Assembly (NCBI RefSeq): GCF_963676065.1
Contig: NZ_OY780933.1
Location: forward strand, 3,450,122 to 3,514,121
Reading direction: 5' to 3'
Source of the DNA: Maridesulfovibrio sp.
Lineage (GTDB): Bacteria; Desulfobacterota; Desulfovibrionia; Desulfovibrionales; Desulfovibrionaceae
DNA: 64,000 bases
Below the pieces are notes generated by a model, which saw only the letters and a program-made list of their open reading frames with translations, ran no database searches and was not told where the DNA came from. The position numbers were made by a program, and so were the translations under genes. Below are positions 34,244 to 44,414 of this stretch, piece after piece. The first letter of the stretch is position 1. Each line of letters begins with the position of its first letter.

Positions 34244-35454
34244 GTTGGCCTCGCACAAAACTCGAATTACTAGCAGCTAACAAAAAGTATGCTTTCGTTG
34301 GGGGACCATTCGGTTCTAAGCTCACCTCACGGGACTATGTCGCTACTGGCACACCTGTTATTCGTGGGTCAAACCTCAACAATGGGCGCAACCTTGATCT
34401 TACCGATTTCGTATATGTTTCGGACTTTAAGGTACAAGAAGATCTTTCTAGCAATTTAGCCTATCCAGGAGATCTCGTATTTACGCAAAGAGGGACTCTC
34501 GGACAGGTTGCACTTATCCCTATAGAAGGTGAATTTGAGCGATATGTAGTATCACAGAGCCAAATGAAGATGACCGTAAATGAGCATAAGGCTGATCCAC
34601 TCTTCTTATACTACTATTTTTCAAGCCATGAAGCTGTAAACAGAATCCTGAGTTATACTTCTTCATCAGGAGTTCCGCATATAAATCTTACTGTGTTGCG
34701 TAATTTTGAAGTACCAACCCCTCCACTCAAAATTCAAAATAGAATAGCATCAGTTCTATCCGCATACGACGAACTCATCGAAAACAACCGCCGCCGCATC
34801 CAGCTGCTCGAAGAATCGGCACGCCTGCTCTACAAGGAATGGTTCGTGCGGCTTCGCTTTCCGGGACACGAGCATGTTAAGGTTGCGGATGGTGTGCCGG
34901 AGGGGTGGGAGAAGAAACCGCTTTCGTATATCGCAAATATCACTATGGGCCAAAGCCCTAAGTCAGAATTTTATAATACTGATGGATTAGGTATACCCTT
35001 CCACCAAGGCGTAAAGGACTTTGGACATCGTTTTCCATCCAACAATACATACTGCACGGCTATGAAACGAATCGCTGAGGCAGGAGATATTCTTTTTAGC
35101 GTAAGAGCCCCTGTAGGCAGAATAAACGTCGCGACTGAAAAGATAGTAATAGGACGTGGCCTTTCTGCAATTAGAAGTATCCGTAACCAGCAGAGCTTTC
35201 TCCTTTACAATCTTAAAAATCACTTCTTCAAAGAAGACATGATAGGTGCAGGAGCGATATATGCGGCAATAACAAAAAAGGATTTGTACAACGTTGAGCT
35301 GCTTCAACCAAGCGATAGTATTATTGAAATGTTTTTGGATCATGTGAATCCGATCGATAGACAAATTGATGTGATCACTAATCAGACTGCGGCACTGGCC
35401 CAAGCCCGCGACATCCTAATCCCCAAACTAATGAATGGCGAGGTGGGTGTATGA
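34240..35454 (+). CDS. hsdS: Type I restriction-modification specificity subunit HsdS
   Basis: This 404-residue protein has two target-recognition domains, each starting with a GxSP/GxFGSK-like element (FVGGPFGSKLTSRDY near 18; ITMGQSPKSEFYN near 230). Each is followed by a conserved helical spacer (LSAYDELIENNRRRIQLLEESARLLYKEWF near 167-196, and AALAQARDILIPKLMNGEV at the end). It sets the sequence recognised by HsdM and HsdR. Both domains are complete. It overlaps hsdM by four bases at its start and the next gene by four bases at its end. Confidence 0.95.
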   Translation: MSWPRTKLELLAANKKYAFVGGPFGSKLTSRDYVATGTPVIRGSNLNNGRNLDLTDFVYVSDFKVQEDLSSNLAYPGDLVFTQRGTLGQVALIPIEGEFERYVVSQSQMKMTVNEHKADPLFLYYYFSSHEAVNRILSYTSSSGVPHINLTVLRNFEVPTPPLKIQNRIASVLSAYDELIENNRRRIQLLEESARLLYKEWFVRLRFPGHEHVKVADGVPEGWEKKPLSYIANITMGQSPKSEFYNTDGLGIPFHQGVKDFGHRFPSNNTYCTAMKRIAEAGDILFSVRAPVGRINVATEKIVIGRGLSAIRSIRNQQSFLLYNLKNHFFKEDMIGAGAIYAAITKKDLYNVELLQPSDSIIEMFLDHVNPIDRQIDVITNQTAALAQARDILIPKLMNGEVGV

Positions 35455-36278
35455 GCAGTCTTAAGGTGATCGAGAAGAGAGTCTTTGAGGATCTCTTTGG
35501 TATTGCAGGTGGAATTGTACTCGACTTCTCAAACAGGTCCTTTGCCGATTTCTTCCGTGATACTGCCAAAATCGATATCTATACAGATAAATACGCATTC
35601 AACGGAGACTCCAAGGCCAAGCGTTTACGGGCATTTTGGGAGACCGAACCAGATCTGGTCGTCGGTAATATTCTAAACGATCTGCTGGAAATATGGCAGT
35701 ACAATACCTCAAAGGATGAACAGACGGCAGCGGCTCAACAGTATAAACGTGCGGTGGACATTGTCGCCCGGTTATCCGGTAAACAAACAGAGAAAGAGCC
35801 AACTGAGCAGGAATTCCTTCACCGACAATATCAAGATATTTCAGTCAAGAATCTTTCCTTAGACCCAAGCTTGGTGCCAGTGCTTGAAAGCCGCCTAACG
35901 GAGGCGCAGCACTGCTTAGAAAGCGCACCACTCGCAACCATTTTTCTGTGCGGCAGTATTTTGGAAGGCATTCTACTGGGGGTTGCCCTGCAAAAGCCGA
36001 AAGAATTCAATCAAGCGACCAACGCCCCCAAGGACAAAGACAAGAAGGTCAAACAATTCCACAAATGGTCATTGGCACAGTTTATTGATGTCGCGTTCGG
36101 GCTAAAGCTTTTAAAGCTGGACGTTAAAAAGTTCAGCCACGAGCTGCGTGATTTCCGTAACTACATCCACCCATACGAACAACTCGCGTCAAGATTTGAG
36201 CCGGATAAGCATACGGCTGAAATCTGCCTGCAAGTCCTGAAGGCTGCCATAGCAGATTTATCAGGAGGGCGGAATTAA
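35451..36278 (+). CDS. HEPN-like protein inside the hsd operon
   Basis: This is a 275-residue protein coupled to hsdS by a four-base overlap. The C-terminal half is helical: LATIFLCGSILEGILLGVAL, then SLAQFIDVAFGLKLLKL, then HELRDFRNYIHPYEQ. The last contains R-x6-H (R233, H240), the active-site pattern of HEPN ribonucleases, in the typical place on the final helices; DUF4145-like HEPN proteins occur with Type I systems. The N-terminal 110 residues are not recognised (FEDLFGIAGGIVLDFSNRSF). It may be an RNase or anti-phage effector triggered with the restriction system, or a non-catalytic scaffold. Confidence 0.6.
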   Translation: MSSLKVIEKRVFEDLFGIAGGIVLDFSNRSFADFFRDTAKIDIYTDKYAFNGDSKAKRLRAFWETEPDLVVGNILNDLLEIWQYNTSKDEQTAAAQQYKRAVDIVARLSGKQTEKEPTEQEFLHRQYQDISVKNLSLDPSLVPVLESRLTEAQHCLESAPLATIFLCGSILEGILLGVALQKPKEFNQATNAPKDKDKKVKQFHKWSLAQFIDVAFGLKLLKLDVKKFSHELRDFRNYIHPYEQLASRFEPDKHTAEICLQVLKAAIADLSGGRN

Positions 36279-36387
36279 TAGTGAAACCCATGTATATCGT
36301 AAGAGACACGAAAGTGAATAACTCCAGCAAAGCTGCTCTCAAATTCTAAAGAACCTATTGCTCATCTGAAAAAGGAGAATGAATCGA

Positions 36388-38472
36388 ATGATAGCCCAAC
36401 AAGAACATCTGTTAACTTTTCTAAAAAATGCTCCACAACTTATCATCCCCATATATCAGAGGATGTACTCCTGGACAGAGCAAGAATGCAGCCAACTCTG
36501 GAACGACATCATTCGTGTCGGATCAAATGAAGAGATCGGAACCCATTTTGTCGGTTCTGTGGTTTACATTCAAAACTCAGTTGCTAGAAACGCTCCCCTG
36601 CTGGTCATTGATGGACAGCAACGGTTGACCACCATCACTCTGCTGCTTGAAGCTCTTGCCCGCAATATTGCTGAGGCAGAGCCTAGCGATGGATTCTCCG
36701 AAGAACAGATTAGAAGCTATTACCTTACCAATCCATTTGAGAAAGAAGAGAATAAGTACAAGTTAATCCTGACCCAAACAGATAAGGACACTCTAATATC
36801 CTTACTTAGAAGCAGCCCACTTCCTGCTGAAAATTCATTACGAGTCATGGGGAACTTCGAGTTCTTTAATAAACGAATCAAAACACTCAATGGGGACATT
36901 GAACATCTTTGTAAGGGACTTGAAAAACTACAGCTTGTTGAAGTGGCTTTGGATAAGGCCCATGATAACCCGCAGCTAATCTTTGAAAGCATGAACTCCA
37001 CAGGCCGGGAATTGAGTCAGGCGGATCTAATCCGTAACTTTATCCTTATGGGGCTTGAGCCTGAAATTCAGACCAATCTCTATAATGATTACTGGCGACC
37101 GATGGAGGTCAATTTCGGACAGGAAGCATACGGAGCCCAATTCGATAGCTTCATGCGTCATTACCTTACCTACAAGACCGGCTCCATCCCCAATGTCAGC
37201 GCAGTATACGAAGCATTCAAGGCTTACTTCAGAACCCCTGATATTCAACGGGCCGGTGTAGAAGAGGTAGTGAAGGACCTCAACACATTCGCAGACTACT
37301 ACTGCAGAATGGCCTTAGGCAGGGAACAGGATAAGAAGCTAGCCGAAGCTTTTCATGATCTTCGGGAGCTCAAAATTGAAGTCGCATATCCTCTTCTGCT
37401 GGAATTTTACGCCGATCATGTAGCGGAAGCTCTGACACTGGATGAATTTGAATCGGCAGTCCGGATGATCGAATCATACGTATTCAGAAGGTCAGCCTGC
37501 GCTATCCCCACAAACTCCATGAACAAGACATTCGCGAATTTTAATAAAGGTCTTAAGAAGGATCGCTACCTCGAAAGCATCGCGGCCAACTTTCTCTTAC
37601 TGCCCTCATATCGCAGATTTCCGGCTGATGAAGAGTTCAACCGAGAAATCAAAGTACGCGATCTCTACAACTTTAGGAATAAAAGCTACTGGCTGCGGCG
37701 CATGGAGAACGATGGCCGTAGAGAACGTGTGTCAGTCAACGATTACACTATCGAACACATCATGCCCCAGAACAAGAATGTGCCCCAGCATTGGCGTGAT
37801 GAATTGGGAGCTGACTGGAAGAGAGTTCATGACACATGGCTGCATACTCTGGGGAACCTCACTCTCACAGGGTACAACTCCGAATACAGCGACAACAGCT
37901 TCACGGACAAAAAAGGCATGGAAGGTGGCTTTGCTGTGAGTCCCCTCAAACTCAATGAAGGGCTTGGCAGCACGACAGAATGGAATGAAGAGTCAATCAA
38001 GAAACGCGCCGACAAGCTCGCTTTAAAGGCCATCGACATATGGAATTTCCCATCTCTTGATGAGGATATACTTGATGCATACCGTCCTACCACTCAAGAG
38101 GGAAAGACTTACAGCATTGACGACCATGAATACCTTTCCGGTGGGGATTCCAGAATTCTGTTTGATAAGCTGAGGACAGAAGTTCTGGCTCTTAACCCCT
38201 GTGTTAGCGAAGATTTCTTGAAACTATACGTAGCCTACAAAGCTGAGACAAACTTCGTTGATGTGGTCCCACAAAAAAGCAGACTGCGTCTGTCATTGAA
38301 TATGAAGTTCCACGAAATCCAAGATCCACGAGGTCTTTGTAGAGACATCACCAACGTAGGCCGCTGGGGTAACGGAGATGTAGAGGTCGGCCTGGAATCA
38401 CTGGATGATCTTCAATATGTAGTTGGTTTGATTCGACAAGCTCTTGAAAAGCAGCTAGGAAATGGTGATTAA
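36388..38472 (+). CDS. GmrSD-like DUF262/DUF1524 nuclease with DUF5655-like C-terminus
   Basis: This is a 694-residue protein. The N-terminal DUF262 domain (ParB-like NTP-binding fold) shows IPIYQRMYSWTEQEC near 20 and LVIDGQQRLTTITLLLEAL near 71-89. The DUF1524 His-Me finger nuclease follows, with YTIEHIMPQNKNVPQHW near 453-469 and LHTLGNLTLTGYNSEYSD. The last 100 residues resemble DUF5655. This combination is the single-chain form of the GmrS-GmrD Type IV enzymes, which attack modified (for example glucosylated) phage DNA. The ATG at 36388 is better spaced from AAGGAG than the one at 36379. It lies between the HEPN-like gene and the anticodon nuclease in the hsd locus. Confidence 0.88.
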   Translation: MIAQQEHLLTFLKNAPQLIIPIYQRMYSWTEQECSQLWNDIIRVGSNEEIGTHFVGSVVYIQNSVARNAPLLVIDGQQRLTTITLLLEALARNIAEAEPSDGFSEEQIRSYYLTNPFEKEENKYKLILTQTDKDTLISLLRSSPLPAENSLRVMGNFEFFNKRIKTLNGDIEHLCKGLEKLQLVEVALDKAHDNPQLIFESMNSTGRELSQADLIRNFILMGLEPEIQTNLYNDYWRPMEVNFGQEAYGAQFDSFMRHYLTYKTGSIPNVSAVYEAFKAYFRTPDIQRAGVEEVVKDLNTFADYYCRMALGREQDKKLAEAFHDLRELKIEVAYPLLLEFYADHVAEALTLDEFESAVRMIESYVFRRSACAIPTNSMNKTFANFNKGLKKDRYLESIAANFLLLPSYRRFPADEEFNREIKVRDLYNFRNKSYWLRRMENDGRRERVSVNDYTIEHIMPQNKNVPQHWRDELGADWKRVHDTWLHTLGNLTLTGYNSEYSDNSFTDKKGMEGGFAVSPLKLNEGLGSTTEWNEESIKKRADKLALKAIDIWNFPSLDEDILDAYRPTTQEGKTYSIDDHEYLSGGDSRILFDKLRTEVLALNPCVSEDFLKLYVAYKAETNFVDVVPQKSRLRLSLNMKFHEIQDPRGLCRDITNVGRWGNGDVEVGLESLDDLQYVVGLIRQALEKQLGNGD

Positions 38473-38557
38473 GAGACAAATAATGAGACTTTAATACATT
38501 ATCAACACAATTCGTCCTAGGCTGCCCAGCCACAGCTACTTCGAATAGGGTAAGCGT

Positions 38558-40978
38558 ATGATCAAAAAGATTAAATCAATCAAAAAGTTCGGTGTATTCC
38601 AAAATTTCGACTGGAATACGGAAGTTTGTGATGAATCTGGTAGCCCACGCGACTTACAGCACATCAACATTATCTATGGCAGAAACTATTCAGGAAAGAC
38701 TACTCTTTCACGAATTCTGCGTGCTATGGAGACAGGCGATATCTCTGACAAAGTCGAGGCCCCAGAGTTTAGTGTAGCTTTAGCCGATGGATCTATAGTG
38801 ACTCAAGAAACCTTGCGCGGTCACAATAAAGCTATTCGAGTCTTTAACGATGATTTCGTCCGTGATAATCTACGCTTTATCACCAACCCGGATGACAATA
38901 TCGAACCATTTGCTATTCTTGGTGACGATAACAATAAAATCGAGCAGGAAATAAAAACACTTGAAGCAGAGCTTGGCTCAAAAGAAGAGGGAAATGAGTC
39001 GGGGCTATACGCCCAGCGAGCAGCGGCAAACACCGCCCAGATCAATGCAGACCGTATATATCGAAAAGCGGTTACGAATCTCGACAAACAGTTAAAAGAC
39101 AAAGCGACGAGCCAAAAGATAGGAATCAAATATAATCCAGAACGCTTTGGTGACCAGAACTATAACATCAAGAAACTCAAGGCAGAAATCGAAAAAGTTC
39201 TAAGCCCAGAATATAATCAGCCAAATCCTGAAGAACTGACGCAAAGCGAAAAACTAATCCTAGAACAAACTCTGCCACCTATTGAAACATTTCATGCTCC
39301 AGCACTTAATTTTGAAGTCTTAGTTAAGGACACAGAACTCCTTGTAACCAAAAAGATCAGTGACTCAGATAAAATTGAAGAGCTGGTAAAGGATGCTGTT
39401 TTAAATCGCTGGGTTAATGATGGTCGTACTCATCATAAAGGCAAACGTAAGGAGTGTGCATTCTGCGGCAACCCCATCTCCGAGAAACGCTGGCAGGAAT
39501 TGGACAAACATTTTGATGAAGAATCAGAACGTCTTGAAAAAGACATTAATGCGCTGATTATCAGAATCGAATCGGAGAAGAAAACAATAAACGCTGCTCT
39601 GCATATCGACAAATCCCATTTCTATTCCAAATTCCATAGCTTACTTGACGAGGTAGACAGCACTCTCAAAGAAAGCATTACCCAGTACAACCAATCATTA
39701 AATGGGCTAATCGCTCAACTCAAAGCTAGAAAAGAAGATATTCTGAACCCAATAGAATTTAAAGCACATGCTGCTCCCTCCGCAGAGATAGAGACTGCAT
39801 GGGGTGAGTACAAATTAACCTGTACTGCTTCTAACAGCTTCACAACCTCTTTAAACACTGAACAAAAACATGCCAAGGTAGCTCTACGATTGAAAGAAGT
39901 CTCGGATTACCTGATTACAATTGGCTATAGTGAACAGCAGTCTTCGATAAAGGAGCTCAAAGAGAAACTCGAAAAAGCCAACGAGAACAAAAAACAAGTC
40001 GAAGGACTTATCATCAGCAGAGAGGAATTGGTATCCTCCAAAAAACGTGAACTTAACGATGAGGAGAAAGGCGCAAAGAAGGTCAATGAATACCTTAACA
40101 ACTTCTTTGGGCATCGATTTCTCACGCTTGAAGCTAAACAGGATACTATTTCTGGAGCTGAATCTAAACGAATTCGTTTTGAGGTAATCCGTAATGGTAA
40201 AAAGGCCTACCATTTAAGTGAAGGCGAATGCAGCCTGTTAGCATTTTGCTACTTCCTTGCAAAACTTGATGACATCGACACCCGAGATTCAAAACCGATC
40301 ATCTGGATTGACGACCCTATTTCATCGCTTGATGGGAACCATATCTTCTTCATATACAGCCTTCTGAATGCAGAGATAGTTTCCGAAGATAAATTCGAAC
40401 AATTATTTATATCTACACATAATCTTGACTTCTTAAAATATTTAAAACGGTTAAATGGAAAGTTTCTCAACCATAATGGGAAAATGCAGGACTACCAAAA
40501 AGCTTACTTTATTATATCTCGACAAGACAAGACATCTATTATTGGCCCTATGCCAAAATACCTTAAGGAATATGTCACCGAATTTAATTATCTTTTCAAG
40601 CAGATACACAGATGTGCAGCAATCCAAGCCGTTGACGACTCCAACTACGTCACCTTTTGCAACTTCGCAAACAATGCCAGAAAGTTCTTCGAGATTTATC
40701 TATACTACAAGTATCCAGATCAAGGGATGAACGAGCACACCTTATGTTTATTCTTCGGAGAATCAAAAGTCCCCGCTGTTTTGACTGACAGAATTAACAA
40801 TGAGTATTCCCATCTGTGCGCGGTATTTGAAAGAGGAGCAACGCCAGTTGAAGTCCCAGAGATGCAGACGTCTGCACAACAAATTATTGAACGGCTTAAA
40901 GAAGATAGTGAGCAGTATTCAGCCCTGTTAAAAAGTGTTGGGATAGAAGAAATCATAGAAGAAGCAGCGGAAGCCTAG
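38558..40978 (+). CDS. rloC: RloC/PrrC-like anticodon nuclease
   Basis: This is an 806-residue ABC-type ATPase fused to a nuclease. Walker A is GRNYSGKTT (41-49), with the RVFNDDFVRDNLRF segment typical of PrrC/RloC near 94-107. Long coiled coils flank a zinc-hook-like CAFC (300-303). The signature ECSLLAFCYFLAKL is followed by Walker B IIWIDDPISSLDGNH. The C-terminal nuclease candidate carries R708, E712 and H752, matching the Arg-Glu-His triad of PrrC-type anticodon nucleases. Such enzymes cleave tRNA anticodon loops when a phage disables the linked Type I system. Its place between hsdS and hsdR fits that role. All key residues appear intact. Confidence 0.85.
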   Translation: MIKKIKSIKKFGVFQNFDWNTEVCDESGSPRDLQHINIIYGRNYSGKTTLSRILRAMETGDISDKVEAPEFSVALADGSIVTQETLRGHNKAIRVFNDDFVRDNLRFITNPDDNIEPFAILGDDNNKIEQEIKTLEAELGSKEEGNESGLYAQRAAANTAQINADRIYRKAVTNLDKQLKDKATSQKIGIKYNPERFGDQNYNIKKLKAEIEKVLSPEYNQPNPEELTQSEKLILEQTLPPIETFHAPALNFEVLVKDTELLVTKKISDSDKIEELVKDAVLNRWVNDGRTHHKGKRKECAFCGNPISEKRWQELDKHFDEESERLEKDINALIIRIESEKKTINAALHIDKSHFYSKFHSLLDEVDSTLKESITQYNQSLNGLIAQLKARKEDILNPIEFKAHAAPSAEIETAWGEYKLTCTASNSFTTSLNTEQKHAKVALRLKEVSDYLITIGYSEQQSSIKELKEKLEKANENKKQVEGLIISREELVSSKKRELNDEEKGAKKVNEYLNNFFGHRFLTLEAKQDTISGAESKRIRFEVIRNGKKAYHLSEGECSLLAFCYFLAKLDDIDTRDSKPIIWIDDPISSLDGNHIFFIYSLLNAEIVSEDKFEQLFISTHNLDFLKYLKRLNGKFLNHNGKMQDYQKAYFIISRQDKTSIIGPMPKYLKEYVTEFNYLFKQIHRCAAIQAVDDSNYVTFCNFANNARKFFEIYLYYKYPDQGMNEHTLCLFFGESKVPAVLTDRINNEYSHLCAVFERGATPVEVPEMQTSAQQIIERLKEDSEQYSALLKSVGIEEIIEEAAEA

Positions 40979-41018
40979 TCCTGAAGAAAATTACAGACAT
41001 GACAGACTCTTATCAAGG

Positions 41019-44000
41019 ATGGAAGTTGTAGTGACATCTAACAAATACACCGAAGACACCCTAGTCCAGCAAACCACAGCCGAGTACATGGAAACCCAAC
41101 TCGGCTGGGAATCCGTGTACGCATATAATACCGAAACATACGGCCCAGACGGAACTCTGGGGCGAGGATCGGATAAGGAAGTTGTACTTACTCGATACCT
41201 GCGGGACGCCTTGGTAAAACTCAATCCAGGTCTACCGGATACAGCCTATGACGATGCCGTCCGTAAAATAACTACCGCTGTATCCAGCCAGACCATGCTG
41301 GCGACAAACCAAGAAAAGTACAAACTTATCGTGGACGGTGTACAGGTCAGATTCCGTAACGCTAAAGACGAGAGAGTTACGGAACGCCTCAAAGTGCTGG
41401 ACTTTAACGATCCCGAAAACAATCGCTTCCACTGTGTGAGAGAGCTATGGATAAAAGGTGACCTTTACCGAAGGCGTGCGGACATAATCGGATTTGTAAA
41501 CGGTCTTCCCCTGCTGTTCATGGAATTGAAGAATGTCCACAGGGATATACGGGCAGCTTACGAGCAGAATTTCAAAGATTATAAGGATACTGTCCCTCAC
41601 TTATTCCACCATAACGCTATCGTAGTCCTCGCAAATGGAATGGATGCCAAGCTAGGTTCGGTCTCAAGCAAATTTGAGCACTTCAATGACTGGAAACGGT
41701 TGGACGAGGAAGATCCGGGCGTCGTGGACATGGAGACCTTACTGAAAGGAGTCTGTAACAAGGCTAACTTCATCGACCTCATGGAAAACTTCATCCTCTT
41801 TGACGAATCAGCGGGGGAACCACGTAAGATCCTTGCCCGCAACCATCAATTCCTTGGAGTAAACCGCGCTATAAGAGCAGTCGAAGACCGTAGCAACCGT
41901 ATGGGTAAGCTTGGGGTCTTCTGGCATACTCAAGGGGCAGGAAAGAGCTACTCTATCGTCTTCTTCACCCGTAAAGTACATCGTAAACTGGGCGGCAACT
42001 TCAGTTTCGTCATCCTTACGGACAGAGAAGATCTGGATACCCAGCTATACAAAACATTTGCCGGATGCGGTGTTGTGGATAATGATCGTGATCCCTGCCG
42101 CGCTTCAAGTGCTCAGCATCTCAGTTCCCTGCTGACACAGCATAAAGCTTACGTCTTCTCGTTGATCCAAAAATTCAATCAAGAGGTTACATCAGCAGAA
42201 GGCTACACTGACCGAGATGATGTAATTGTAATTACTGACGAAGCACACCGCACTCAATATGGAACACTGGCCCTGAATTTACGCAATGCACTACCTAATG
42301 CCAGCTACATAGGTTTCACCGGCACTCCGCTCTTCTCTGACGACCAAATAACCCGTCGAGTCTTCGGTGAGTATATTTCGACATATGACTTTCAACGAGC
42401 AGTCGAAGATAAGGCTACTGTCCCCCTCTACTACGATGCCAGAGGGGAAAAATTAGGAATTGCCGTAAAGGACCTCAACGAACGCATAGCCGAGAAACTG
42501 GATGAACTGGAAATCGACGACATCGACGTAGAGCAGAGACTCCAAGGTGAGCTGAAACGAGACTACCACATCATTACCGCAGGCGACCGGTTAGATCAAA
42601 TTGCCCAAGATTTTGTACTACATTATTCAAAAGCATGGGAGACCGGTAAGGTCATGCTGGTCTGCATTGATAAGATCACCTGCGTTAGGATGCATGGTCT
42701 TGTTTTAGATCATTGGAAGCAACGCATCGTAGACCTGGAAAAAGATCTTAAATCCGCAACTGATGATCAGGATGAAATTTATAGGCGCAGACAGATCCAG
42801 TGGATGAAAGACACTGTGACGGCTGTGATTGTAAGCGAAGAACAAGGTGAAGTTGAGAAGTTCCGTAAATGGGATCTCGATATCAAACCGCATCGACGCC
42901 TCATTAAAGAAGGCATTGATCTTCCCGAATCCATGCGCAGCAAGCCTCAATTCAGAAACATGCAGCGGATGGGACTTGAAGATGCTTTCAAAGAAACTGA
43001 GCATCCATTCCGAATCGCTATAGTCTGTGCCATGTGGCTTACTGGGTTCGATGTTCCAAGTCTTTCTACTCTTTACCTCGATAAACCACTCAAAGCACAT
43101 ACCTTGATGCAGGCCATTGCTCGTGCCAATAGAGTCAGCGATGGGAAGAACAATGGCTTAATTGTAGACTACTGCGGCATACTGAAGAATTTACGTAAGG
43201 CACTAGCAACATTTGCTGGAACTGTTGATACTGGGCATGGCGGCGAAGGAGGAACTGGAGGAGAGGTTGATCCTACTAGGCCCGAAGAGGAACTTCTGGC
43301 CGAATTATCAGAAGCGATAGCCTTTGTCCGGGGCTTCCTGTCCAAGAATAATGCATCGCTAGACGATATTATTAACAAGACAGGCTTTGAGCGTAATGCT
43401 GCTATTCTTGCAGCCAAAGAGGCGGCTAACTTCAACGACCAGACCCGTAAAAGGTTTGAAGTTATGTGCCGGGAAGTCTTCAAGAAATTCAAGGCATGCA
43501 TAAATGTCAAAGGAATCAACGACCACCGGGCAGACTATGATGCCATAAACGTGATTTACAAAAGCCTCCAGAAGGATAAAGAGAAGGCGGACATCTCAGA
43601 CATTATCCGCCGTCTTCATGAAGTAGTGGATGAAGCGATTGAAGTAGACCACAGCCAAACCGGCCATGACAGTAAGCCATATGACATCAGTGCCATAGAC
43701 TTCGACAAACTCAGGAAAGAATTCGAAACCAGCCCGAGACAACGTACAACGGTCCAAAGCCTAAAGGACGCCATTGAGCAGAAGGTAAACCGCCTCCTGA
43801 TGCAGAACCCTTTACGGACAGATTTCCAACAGCACTATGAAGGCATCGTTGCCGAGTATAATAGAGAAAAGGATCGAGCTACGATCGAGAAAACCTTCGA
43901 GGCTTTGGTCAAATTTGTAGAGGTCTTAAATACTGAAGAGACCAGAGCTCTCCGTGAAGGCCTCACAGAAGAAACCCTTGCGATATTTGATCTCCTGAAA

Positions 44001-44288
44001 AAAGAAGATCTCCATAAAAAGGATATAAAACGGATAAAGGCTGTTGCGGTAGAACTGCTGGATAAGCTGAAATCCGAAAAGCTGAAGATAGATAACTGGA
44101 GAGCCAAAGAAGCCACACGGGATGCTGTCCGGACTGCCATTAAAGACTTCCTATGGGATGAAAGCATCGGCCTGCCCGTAGACTCATACGAAGAAAATGA
44201 AGTCCTCCAAAAGACAAATGAGGTATATACTCATGTGTTTAGAGCGTATCCTACTGTACCTTCTCCTTATTTTGGTGCTGTAAGTTAA
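41019..44288 (+). CDS. hsdR: Type I restriction enzyme translocase/nuclease subunit HsdR
   Basis: This is a 1089-residue subunit. The N-terminal nuclease has RRADIIGFVNGLPLLFMELK near 150-169 (D and ExK). The SF2 translocase has Walker A HTQGAGKSYS near 301-310, DEAH box ITDEAHRTQYG near 404-414, and ALTATP-like FTGTPLF. The later motif DVPSLSTLYLDKPLKAHTLMQAIARANR is in the second RecA-like lobe. A long helical C-terminus binds HsdM. The start could be ATG 41019 or GTG 41031; both share a weak GGA-rich ribosome site. It is the last gene of the hsd locus, separated from hsdM/hsdS by three extra genes. Confidence 0.94.
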   Translation: MEVVVTSNKYTEDTLVQQTTAEYMETQLGWESVYAYNTETYGPDGTLGRGSDKEVVLTRYLRDALVKLNPGLPDTAYDDAVRKITTAVSSQTMLATNQEKYKLIVDGVQVRFRNAKDERVTERLKVLDFNDPENNRFHCVRELWIKGDLYRRRADIIGFVNGLPLLFMELKNVHRDIRAAYEQNFKDYKDTVPHLFHHNAIVVLANGMDAKLGSVSSKFEHFNDWKRLDEEDPGVVDMETLLKGVCNKANFIDLMENFILFDESAGEPRKILARNHQFLGVNRAIRAVEDRSNRMGKLGVFWHTQGAGKSYSIVFFTRKVHRKLGGNFSFVILTDREDLDTQLYKTFAGCGVVDNDRDPCRASSAQHLSSLLTQHKAYVFSLIQKFNQEVTSAEGYTDRDDVIVITDEAHRTQYGTLALNLRNALPNASYIGFTGTPLFSDDQITRRVFGEYISTYDFQRAVEDKATVPLYYDARGEKLGIAVKDLNERIAEKLDELEIDDIDVEQRLQGELKRDYHIITAGDRLDQIAQDFVLHYSKAWETGKVMLVCIDKITCVRMHGLVLDHWKQRIVDLEKDLKSATDDQDEIYRRRQIQWMKDTVTAVIVSEEQGEVEKFRKWDLDIKPHRRLIKEGIDLPESMRSKPQFRNMQRMGLEDAFKETEHPFRIAIVCAMWLTGFDVPSLSTLYLDKPLKAHTLMQAIARANRVSDGKNNGLIVDYCGILKNLRKALATFAGTVDTGHGGEGGTGGEVDPTRPEEELLAELSEAIAFVRGFLSKNNASLDDIINKTGFERNAAILAAKEAANFNDQTRKRFEVMCREVFKKFKACINVKGINDHRADYDAINVIYKSLQKDKEKADISDIIRRLHEVVDEAIEVDHSQTGHDSKPYDISAIDFDKLRKEFETSPRQRTTVQSLKDAIEQKVNRLLMQNPLRTDFQQHYEGIVAEYNREKDRATIEKTFEALVKFVEVLNTEETRALREGLTEETLAIFDLLKKEDLHKKDIKRIKAVAVELLDKLKSEKLKIDNWRAKEATRDAVRTAIKDFLWDESIGLPVDSYEENEVLQKTNEVYTHVFRAYPTVPSPYFGAVS

Positions 44289-44297
44289 CGCATAAAA

Positions 44298-44330
44298 GCC
44301 CCTCTCCGGCAGCAAGCCTGGAAAGGGGCT
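44298..44330 (-). terminator. Terminator of the lipoprotein gene, between convergent genes
   Basis: AGCCCCT and AGGGGCT form the outer stem with a CCGGC-AGCAA-GCCTGG inner pairing. On the minus strand TTTTATG follows. It lies between hsdR and the convergent lipoprotein gene. Confidence 0.55.
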
Positions 44331-44414
44331 GGAGCAGCATGAAGACACATTTAAATCACTGCGCCCAATAAGCACGCTTAGGGTTAATCCATCAAGTGAG
44401 CCGTACTACCCCAA

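Noticed and set aside
37628..37939. Extra ORFs within the defence genes (for example 103 aa inside the GmrSD-like gene)
   Set aside because: They are shadow frames of strongly supported genes, with no ribosome sites and low-complexity content.
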